From: Acidobacteriaceae bacterium
Lineage (GTDB): Bacteria > Acidobacteriota > Terriglobia > Bryobacterales > Bryobacteraceae
Length of the DNA stretch: 60,256 nucleotides
Assembly (NCBI GenBank): GCA_019233755.1
Contig: JAFAMD010000022.1
Location: 1 to 60,256 of the forward strand
Direction of reading: 5' to 3'
Positions 54,640-60,256 of the stretch are shown here, piece by piece; the stretch's first letter is position 1; every line of letters starts with the position of its first letter. The notes beneath the pieces are model-generated. The model was not told where the DNA came from. It searched no databases and was given only the letters and a program-made list of their open reading frames with translations. Made by a program: the position numbers and the translations under genes.

Positions 54640-54953
54640 AAGTCCCCTTACTCGCGAACTTTCGCTGGCGGACTCTGGATGCCGGGTATCTCAAGCCTTC
54701 CGCGATCGGAGATGACGGAGTGCATACCTACATCACGCTCCCAGAAGAAGCACGGCATCGGGGTTTACCTGTCATTGAAATCAGCGATGAACGTGGCCCG
54801 ATTCCGGCCAATGCGCATTGGCAGGGAAACGAACTCGTGATCGATGCAGTATTCGAACGGGCTTGCCTCCTCGAGAGCGTCGGCGAGAAACAGCAGCGGG
54901 CCTGCATCAAGAATCACGGCCTCCAGGGGGGAGGGAGCAGTGGCAACCGTTAA
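54640..54953 (+). pseudogene. 3' fragment of trbG/virB9 (conjugation channel protein)
   Basis: The frame YLKPSAIGDDGVHTYITLPE, RGLPVIEISDERGPI, NELVIDAVFERACLLESVG and QQRACI matches the C-terminal half of TrbG/VirB9/CagX proteins, the outer-membrane collar of type IV secretion. A stop codon precedes it in the same frame near 54640, and the N-terminal half is missing. It ends next to the trbI remnant, the native gene order of Trb operons. Confidence 0.72.
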
Positions 54954-54959
54954 CCTGTG

Positions 54960-55465
54960 GGGCCGCCGCCCGGTCGTCCTTGAGCGCGATCTCTCCACGG
55001 CTCATCGCCGTTGCAGTCGGAGTGTTTCTTGTCGTAGTGGCCGCGGTTGTATTCGGCTTTCATTATCGGCTCAAGAGACAGGAGCAGCGGAGCCAGAAAG
55101 TGCAGGAACAGGTTGTTGCCTCCGATGCCGCCGAGAGCAACCGCAAAGTGGTCGAAGGAGAAGTACCGATCGCGTCGTTGGGGCAGCCGCCTGCCGCCGG
55201 TTCTACTCCGTCGCCTGAGAGCAGTGCTGTCACGACCCCGTTCGTCAACGCCGCAAAAACCGTCGCGCATCCGTTCCCGAACGGTAGGGCAAGCGAGCCA
55301 GTTGCTGGTCAGCCGCAAGCGCCGGCCATCTGGTACCCACCGCCACAGCCGATAACGCAACCAGTCGATCCGCAAGCGGAGATTCGCAAGCAGCAACTGG
55401 CGCACCAGTATGCACGCGGCGGGCGATGTCGTCGCCTTCGGAGCACGGCAACTCTCCGACGAGGA
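54960..55465 (+). pseudogene. 5' part of trbI/virB10, fused to an integrase
   Basis: The frame encodes PRLIAVAVGVFLVVVAAVVFG (one transmembrane helix), then a Pro-rich periplasmic stretch (PAIWYPPPQPITQPVDPQA) and EIRKQQLAHQYA. This is the N-terminal layout of TrbI/VirB10. At about 55465 the sequence switches to the integrase, in the same frame, so an open reading frame of 505 codons (54818-56335) spans both. The beta-barrel half of TrbI is lost. The start of trbI itself is unclear because the region before the helix appears frameshifted. Confidence 0.68.
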
Positions 55466-56335
55466 TGCGAATACGGCAATCCGCTTAAAGTCACAATCTC
55501 CGAATTCGGCCAACAGTATCTGGAGTATGCGAAAGCGAACAAGCGATCCTGGCTGCGCGACGAGCAGATCATGAAGCATTTGAACGGATTCTTCGGAAAC
55601 ATGCTGCTCACCGACGTTGGCCCGCTTTCGATCGAGCGCTACAAACTCGACCGGATGCAGGCCGTAGCCCCGGCTACAGTGAACCGCGAGATAGCGCTGC
55701 TGAAGCATCTGTTCAACATGGCAGAGCAATGGGACATTTACCGCGGTCGCAATCCGGTGAAGAGGGTAAAGTTTCTCGCAGAGAATAACCTTCAATTCCG
55801 TTTCGTCACGGAAGAAGATGAGGCGCGGTTGCTAAAATGCTGCTCGCCTTATCTTCAGGACCTGGTAACGTTTGCCATCCATACTGGACTGCGGCTTGGT
55901 GACATTCTCAAACTCAAATGGGAGGAGGTGGACATCGGGCAGGACGGCATCTGCTTTCTCGTGCAAAAGACGCGACGAATTCTCGAACTGCCACTCAACG
56001 ATGAAGCAGCGCGAGTGGTCGGTGCTTGGCACGGGATGCGAAAATCGCCGTATGTTTTCTACAACCCCAAAACTGGCGATCAGTTCAAGGATCTGTGGCT
56101 GGGCCTGAAAAAGGCATGCCGGAAGGCTGGACTGAAGGGCATTACCTGGCACACGTTCCGACACACGTTTGCTTCACGGCTGACGCGCGAAGGAGCGGAT
56201 TTAGTGACAGTCAAAGAACTGCTCGGCGATGCGAATATAACAACAACCATGCGCTACGCGCATACAAATCGCAGCGCCAAGCAGCAGGCTGTGCGTCTTC
56301 TGGAAGCCCGTCGTGACAGTCGTGACAAACAGTGA
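55466..56335 (+). CDS. Tyrosine integrase, N-terminally truncated and fused to trbI remnant
   Basis: A tyrosine recombinase lacking its first 45-50 residues. The core-binding domain (ISEFGQQYLEYAKANKRSW, LKHLFNMAEQWDIYRGRNPVKRV) and the catalytic domain are open throughout: Arg in HTGLRLGDIL, Lys in VQKTRRIL, HTFRHTFASRL (His-x-x-Arg) and the Tyr in NITTTMRYAH. The frame continues upstream into the trbI fragment, so translation could yield a chimera. It is a direct duplicate of the integrase at 57119. It may be inactive for lack of the arm-binding domain. The gene ends in tandem GTGACA units. Confidence 0.8.
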   Translation, partial: CEYGNPLKVTISEFGQQYLEYAKANKRSWLRDEQIMKHLNGFFGNMLLTDVGPLSIERYKLDRMQAVAPATVNREIALLKHLFNMAEQWDIYRGRNPVKRVKFLAENNLQFRFVTEEDEARLLKCCSPYLQDLVTFAIHTGLRLGDILKLKWEEVDIGQDGICFLVQKTRRILELPLNDEAARVVGAWHGMRKSPYVFYNPKTGDQFKDLWLGLKKACRKAGLKGITWHTFRHTFASRLTREGADLVTVKELLGDANITTTMRYAHTNRSAKQQAVRLLEARRDSRDKQ

Positions 56336-56396
56336 CACTGCCCAAATCGGAGAAGGAATGAATCATTGTCGAAGTTTTGTAAGAGGCGTAGTGCCG

Positions 56397-56627
56397 ATGT
56401 GGCGCGTGATTGCCGTCGAATGTAACGGACAGCGGGTCGCGAAGTTTTTCGACGCTATCCTCCCACCCGATGCGCTTCTGGAACCATACCGCTCGTCAGT
56501 CATAGCCGCATGCTCATGCAAGGGATTTATCGCTCGAACGCATCCGAGTCGGACACGGATTATAGTTAACGAAGCAGGCGGCGGTCGATGCGTCTCGCTG
56601 GCCCGGTTGTCGGCAGAATATCCCTAA
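56397..56627 (+). CDS. Small hypothetical protein between the integrases
   Basis: A 76-residue frame beginning MWRVIAVECNGQRVAKFFDA, with AGAGG about ten bases upstream. It contains CSCKGF and is basic. I do not recognise the family. It lies between the two integrase copies. The codon pattern looks protein-like, but a chance frame cannot be excluded. Confidence 0.4.
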   Translation: MWRVIAVECNGQRVAKFFDAILPPDALLEPYRSSVIAACSCKGFIARTHPSRTRIIVNEAGGGRCVSLARLSAEYP

Positions 56628-56645
56628 CGCGCTCGACAGGAATGC

Positions 56646-56933
56646 TCAGCTCGTTTTTGGTCCGCCCCCGCGCCTCATCACAATGTTGGTGAGTGCATCC
56701 AGCTTTTGCTGAAAATGAAGCATCCACTTATCGTGATCGGCCAAGGCCTGGGCATGCTCTTTGATGCGCTCCCAGGCACGTTTCTCCAGGTGCGCTTGCA
56801 CCAGCATGGCGTCTTCCAGGTCTTGGAACTTTCCCCGAATACGCTTCAGCGCAGCATCTACTCGCGGATCAGCGGTGAGCGGAATGTCCCCGTTCGTATC
56901 AGTCAACCTTAACTCACTTTCTGTTCGCGGCAC
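56646..56933 (-). CDS. Small coiled-coil hypothetical protein
   Basis: A 95-residue protein of charged, helical character: RIRGKFQDLEDAMLVQAHLE and RAWERIKEHAQALADHDKW suggest one long coiled coil. No known family. It is on the minus strand, opposite to the integrases on either side. Similar short coiled-coil proteins are common in integrative elements, without defined function. Confidence 0.5.
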   Translation of the reverse strand: MPRTESELRLTDTNGDIPLTADPRVDAALKRIRGKFQDLEDAMLVQAHLEKRAWERIKEHAQALADHDKWMLHFQQKLDALTNIVMRRGGGPKTS

Positions 56934-56968
56934 GGCATCTTGGGGCTGCTTGCTGATAAATGCCGGTC

Positions 56969-57106
56969 ATGGCACCACCGACCGCTGCTATTTTCTCTCA
57001 GCTGTCGCGGAAGCCGTGGAACGAGTCGTCAGCGCCGGCCGCGAAAGGCTTCGTCGAATTTGCCAGGATCAGCTCCACTACACTGGAAGAGGCTGGCAGG
57101 AGGTAG
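56969..57106 (+). CDS. 45-residue open frame upstream of the second integrase
   Basis: The frame begins MAPPTAAIFSQLSRKPW and ends 12 bp before the integrase ATG, with the integrase ribosome site AAGGAG right after its stop. It could be a coupled leader peptide or an excisionase-sized factor. It has no recognisable helix-turn-helix, and its short length means chance is a real possibility. Confidence 0.25.
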   Translation: MAPPTAAIFSQLSRKPWNESSAPAAKGFVEFARISSTTLEEAGRR

Positions 57107-57118
57107 AAGGAGCACTCG

Positions 57119-58117
57119 ATGGCACTCTACCAACGCGGCCGCATCTGGTACGCGGATTTTTACGCTCATGGCAAGCGGGTTCAGGAAAGCACTGGAACTG
57201 GCAACCGGCGTGAGGCGGAAAAGTTCTACGCCTGGCGCATTTCAGAGATTGACCGCGGCGAATACGGCAAGCCGCTTAAAATCACGCTCTCTGAATTCGG
57301 TCGACAGTATCTGGAGTACGCGAAGGCGAACAAGCGATCCTGGCTGCGCGACGAGCAGATCATGAAGCATTTGAACGGATTCTTCGGAAGCGTGCTGCTC
57401 ACTGATATTGGCCCGCTTTCGATCGAGCACTACAAGCTCGACCGAATGCAGGCCGCAGCCCCTGCTACGGTGAACCGGGAGATACCGCTGCTGAAGCATC
57501 TCTTCAACATGGCAGAGCAATGGGACATTTACCGCGGTCGCAATCCGGTGAAGAGGGTAAAGTTTCTTGCAGAGAATAACCTTCAATTCTGTTCCATCAC
57601 GGAAGAAGAAGAGGCGCGGTTGCTAAAATGCTGCTCGCCTTATCTTCAAGACCTGGTAACGTTTGCCATTCCATACCGGAGTGCGGCTTGGTGACATTCT
57701 CAAACTCAAGTGGGAGGAGGCGGATATGGGGCAGGACTGCATCCGGTTTCTCGTGCAAAAGACGCGACGAATTCTCGAACTGCCACTCAACGATGAAGCA
57801 GCGCGAGTGGTGCGTGTTGGCACGGGATGCGGAAATCGCCGTATGTTTTCTACAACCCCGAAACCGGAGATCAGTTCAAGGATCTGTGGCTGGGGCTGAA
57901 AAAAGCGTGCCGCAACGCCGGGCTCAAGGCCGTCACATGGCACACCTTCCGGCACACGTTTGCTTCACGGCTGACCCGCGAAGGAGCGGATTTAGTGACA
58001 GTCAAAGAACTGCTCTGCCATGCGAATATAACAACAACCATGCGCTACGCGCATACAAATCGCAACGCCAAACAGCAGGCGGTGCGCCTTTTGGAAGCCC
58101 GTTGTGACAGAGAGTGA
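57119..58117 (+). pseudogene. Second tyrosine integrase copy with two frameshifts
   Basis: The N-terminus is present (MALYQRGRIWYADFYAHGKR, SAM-like arm domain), preceded by AAGGAG. Comparison with the copy at 55466-56335 locates two breaks: an extra T near 57670 (GCCATTCCAT against GCCATCCAT) and a lost base near 57818 (TGTTGG against TGCTTGG). After correction, all catalytic residues are present: HTGVRLGD, VQKTRR, HTFRHTFASRL and MRYAH. The stop at 58115-58117 is 87 bp before the tRNA-Ser gene. The two damaged copies are complementary: one lacks the head, the other has a broken middle. Confidence 0.85.
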
Positions 58118-58156
58118 CAAAACAGTGACATTGCCCAAACCGGAGACGAAATCAGC

Positions 58157-58165
58157 ATAGTGACA
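58157..58165 (+). other. ATAGTGACA site at island right end
   Basis: Same 9-mer as at the left end, 39 bp before the tRNA-Ser. Nearby GTGACA units follow the integrase stop at 58112-58128. Confidence 0.4.
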
Positions 58166-58204
58166 GTGGCGGTAAATATGGGGAAACTGGTAAGTTAGAT
58201 ATAG

Positions 58205-58294
58205 GGTGAGGTGCGAGAGTGGTTGAATCGGGCGGTCTCGAAAACCGTTGAACCTGCAAGGGTTCCGTGGGTTCGAATCCCACCCTCACCGCCA
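58205..58294 (+). tRNA. tRNA-Ser(CGA)
   Basis: A complete class II tRNA of 90 nt with encoded CCA. The acceptor stem GGTGAGG pairs with CCTCACC; the anticodon loop is CTCGAAA (anticodon CGA) on a five-base-pair stem; the long variable arm GAACC/GGTTC and the T arm GTGGG-TTCGAAT-CCCAC are intact. It is the integration target of the island. Its 5' half was supplied by the element, as the original 5' half now lies at 24182-24221. Confidence 0.95.
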
Positions 58295-58368
58295 GAAAAT
58301 AAAGGACTTAGCTTCGAAGGGATGCGCAGCGAAATCTTGCGATTTCCCGCGCTGTGCAAATCCGCGCA

Positions 58369-59568
58369 TCAGTTTGCCTTCCCCATAGACTGCGATTTCA
58401 TCTGTTTGCGCATCACATCATCGACTACGTCGGCCGCTCGCTCATCATCGCCGCTCATAACGTGCGCATAGACGTTCAGCGTGACCGAGGCGTCTTTGTG
58501 CCCAAGCCGCTGGGAGACGGTTTTGATCGGCATGCCGCGCCGTAGCAATTCGGAGGCGTGGGTGTGCCGAAGGTCGTGAAAGCGGATCCCTTCCGCGCCA
58601 ATTCGGCGCGTGAAGGCAACATACGCATCTGTGAAGCGGTCAGGCGGCCACGGAGTGCCGTCAGCGAGCAGAATCACTAAATCGTGAGGGGGATAGTCGT
58701 TCCCAAACGATTCCCTATTTCTCTGCTGCCGATTCAGGTGTTCCTGTAACGCGGCTACTAGAATCTGCGGGAGTGCGATTGTCCGACGCGCTCGTTTCGT
58801 CTTCGGGCTCTTAAAGCGTGCCCCTCCGGCACGCGTCTGCTCAAGGGACTGGTGCACCGTCATTGCGCATTCTCCAGATCGAGGTCTTTCCAGCGTAGGC
58901 CGAGAATTTCGCCGCGCCGCATTCCAGTGCATAAGGCCATCAAAATCGCAAGGTATAAGGGGGTGCCCTCGGCCGCTTGAATGAGCCATGCCGCGCGCGC
59001 CTCATCGACCGCCGTCATCTCCGTCTGCGCCGGTCGTGGCGCTTCGACTGCATCGACAGGGTTTGAGGGACGCATTTGCCATAGGACAGCTTGTTGGAGA
59101 GCTCTTCGGAGCAGACGAGGGATATGCAAGACAGTGCGAGCGCTCAACCCCGAATTTGTCGCCTTCTTTTCAGCGGTCAGCGACCACGTGTAGAACTCGA
59201 CTCGGCGATTTGGACAGGCTGCAGTTTAGCAAGCTTTGTGAGTCCAAAGACAGGATTGATATTGACTTCGACGATCTGTTTATACCTTTCGAATGTCTTG
59301 CCGGCCAGGTTAGGTTTGACTGTATTCAGCCAGCGCTCAAGGTATTCCGCAACCGTTTGTTTCGAGACTTCAACATAGGCCCCATCATCAATCGATTTCA
59401 GAAGCTTGTTCAGTTCGGTCTGCGCCTCTTTCCGGGTTCGAAGGCCACGAACCCATCGATACGATTTTCGCGGCTTGCCATCCTTTGAGAGAGTTTGCCC
59501 TGATACACGACTACTGCCCAGCGCTTCTCACCGCCTTTGACCTGATAGCTCCTGACGTGGCCTCTCAT
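58369..59568 (-). pseudogene. Decayed tyrosine integrase of a second element
   Basis: Reads, through several frames, MRGHVRSYQVKGGEKRWAVV, DGKPRKSYRWVRGLRTRKEAQ, VSKQTVAEYLERWLNTVKP, LCTGMRRGEILGLRW, FHDLRHTHASELLRRG and LGHKDASVTLNVYAHV. This is a full phage-type integrase. Breaks are visible near 59480, near 59195 (a TCGAG duplication) and near 58862 (one base lost after ENAQ). It is unrelated in sequence to the integrases at 55-58 kb and faces the opposite way. Confidence 0.85.
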
Positions 59569-59570
59569 GG

Positions 59571-59791
59571 TTACCCACTGTAATGCTGAGCAGTCACACC
59601 CTTGGAAACCGGGAACTGGTTGAGTAGCAGTTCCAATGCGTGTCGCGGAATCAGTATGCGCCTTCCCGATTCGGATGCAGGGCACATCGCCACGCGATCT
59701 CGCCTAATACGCCGAAATTTTTCCCGATTCTGAGAATCTTCGCTACTTCACCAACAGTGAAAACGACCGGACCGCTATTGCTATCCGTCAT
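59571..59791 (-). pseudogene. Decayed excisionase-type helix-turn-helix protein
   Basis: The frame begins MTDSNSGPVVFTVGEVAKIL, then in other frames RGDVPCIRIGK and GRRILIPRHALELLLNQ. These are the three pieces of an excisionase/MerR-like DNA-binding domain (HTH_17). At least two frameshifts separate them. The stop lies 2 bp before the integrase start, as in a natural xis-int pair. Confidence 0.75.
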
Positions 59792-59851
59792 TCGATAACC
59801 CCCTACTCCCAGCAAACTAATCAAGCATCCGGCCCAATCACGACTCGGAGC

Positions 59852-59910
59852 CGGTCTTAAAATACTTTTCGCCGCAAGGCGAGTGCGGGTTCAAGTCCCC
59901 CCGGGCACCA
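59852..59910 (+). other. 3' fragment of tRNA-Leu(UAA), attachment-site remnant
   Basis: It begins at the anticodon loop (CTTAAAAT) and runs through the variable arm (CGCCGCAAGGCG) and T arm (GCGGGTTCAAGTCCC) to GGGCACCA. The 5' half of the tRNA is absent and the T-stem 3' side is short of bases, so it is not functional. It marks an insertion into a tRNA-Leu gene by the xis-int element beside it. Confidence 0.75.
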
Positions 59911-59911
59911 C

Positions 59912-60086
59912 TTAGCCGACATTAGTACCAAAGTACTGTGTAGGTGTTTGTGCATGTTGTTGTCCTCTTTGTGTCTCCAGATACCGCTCCGTGCGCTTTC
60001 CTGCGTCTTTGATATCGCGAGCATCGGTGATGTTGTACCGCCACAACATGCTCGCGGTTTTGTGGCCTGAGATCTGCATCGCCACT
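59912..60086 (-). pseudogene. C-terminal fragment of a third integrase
   Basis: The frame AMQISGHKTASMLWRYNITDARDIKDAGKR ends 2 bp after the tRNA-Leu fragment. The block SGHKTxSMxxRYNI contains the catalytic Tyr of a tyrosine recombinase and differs from both other integrases. The remainder of the gene has been replaced by an insertion-sequence fragment. Confidence 0.65.
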
Positions 60087-60256
60087 CTAGGCTAATTTGG
60101 ACACAAGTGATGTTTCATCCACTCGCCAGGACCGATTCGGATGTCGGAGATGGCGCCGCAGCCGCTCGTTCAGGAGGGGGGCGTACCTCAACACCCAGCG
60201 AGCGATCGTGGAATGATCGACACTCAGACCACGTTCTGCCATCATCTCTTCCAGAT
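60087..60256 (-). mobile_element. Truncated IS6-family transposase
   Basis: The frame LEEMMAERGLSVDHSTIARWVLRYAP and NRSWRVDET matches the start of the DDE domain of IS6-family transposases (IS26-like), whose first catalytic Asp is in VDET. The frame then changes to unrelated residues and stops, so the 3' part of the transposase is missing at this end; the other end continues beyond the window. Confidence 0.7.

Larger units (their letters stand above)
24222..58204. mobile_element. Genomic island in tRNA-Ser(CGA) carrying glycan-biosynthesis genes
   Basis: The island is bounded on the left by a truncated 5' half of tRNA-Ser and on the right by the intact tRNA. Two tyrosine-integrase copies lie just inside the right end, pointing at the tRNA. 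The cargo is a surface-glycan operon, a giant exported protein, a beta-helix protein and several pseudogenes; remnants of conjugation genes (trbG, trbI) lie near the integrases. Both ends carry the 9-mer ATAGTGACA in either orientation. A second left-end copy at 35294 indicates a composite element. Both integrases and the Trb genes are damaged, so it is probably fixed. Confidence 0.75.

Noticed and set aside
59852..59910. A functional tRNA-Leu gene
   Set aside because: The acceptor 5' strand, D arm and 5' anticodon stem are missing and the T stem is short; only a 3' fragment remains.

Overview
The window looks like a piece of chromosome from an Acidobacteriota bacterium, probably Solibacter/Bryobacter-like. 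This is inferred from the GC-rich coding style, the DUF1080 and Tat-leader/amidase genes, a Pal lipoprotein with an Ig-like insert, an AroD-AroE fusion and abundant short palindromic repeats. No rRNA or taxonomic marker is present, so the assignment stays an inference.

Positions 1 to about 24,180 are ordinary chromosome. First come a nucleotidyltransferase, a VapBC-type toxin-antitoxin pair and six copies of a 28-bp palindromic repeat. Next are a cysteine-hydrolase-fold protein, a DUF1080 protein, a TPR protein, a cupin-ZIP transporter pair, a small Tat-leader protein with an amidase, an AroDE fusion and a secreted GH32 enzyme. The complete Tol-Pal envelope operon (tolQ-tolR-tolA-tolB-pal-cpoB, minus strand) follows, then recN, an acetate kinase gene whose end is frameshifted, murJ, a DegP-like protease and a deoxyhypusine-synthase-like gene.

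Positions about 24,182 to 58,294 form a roughly 34-kb genomic island in a tRNA-Ser(CGA) gene. A 40-nt copy of the 5' half of that tRNA marks the left edge, and the intact tRNA lies at the right edge next to two integrase copies. The cargo is a compact minus-strand operon for a secreted glycan: flippase, polymerase-like protein, several glycosyltransferases, pyruvyl transferase, two deacetylase-like proteins and an Fe-S FrhB-like protein. It also holds an 1868-residue exported protein with an N,N-dimethylformamidase-like domain and repeated BACON-like and lamin-G-like modules, and an exported beta-helix protein. Around them lie many decayed pieces: a broken paralogue of the giant protein, remnants of surface proteins, of a sugar transferase and of a second flippase, and trbG/trbI fragments of a conjugation system. 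A second, diverged copy of the island's left end at 35.3 kb shows that more than one element has been here.

Positions 58,295 to 60,256 continue the integration hot spot: a decayed integrase/excisionase pair, a tRNA-Leu(UAA) 3' fragment, the C-terminus of a different integrase and a truncated IS6-family transposase that runs off the window.

Taken together, an envelope-maintenance chromosome segment abuts a mobile island that appears to supply an exported polysaccharide and large surface proteins. The integrases and conjugation genes are damaged, so the island is probably no longer self-mobile.
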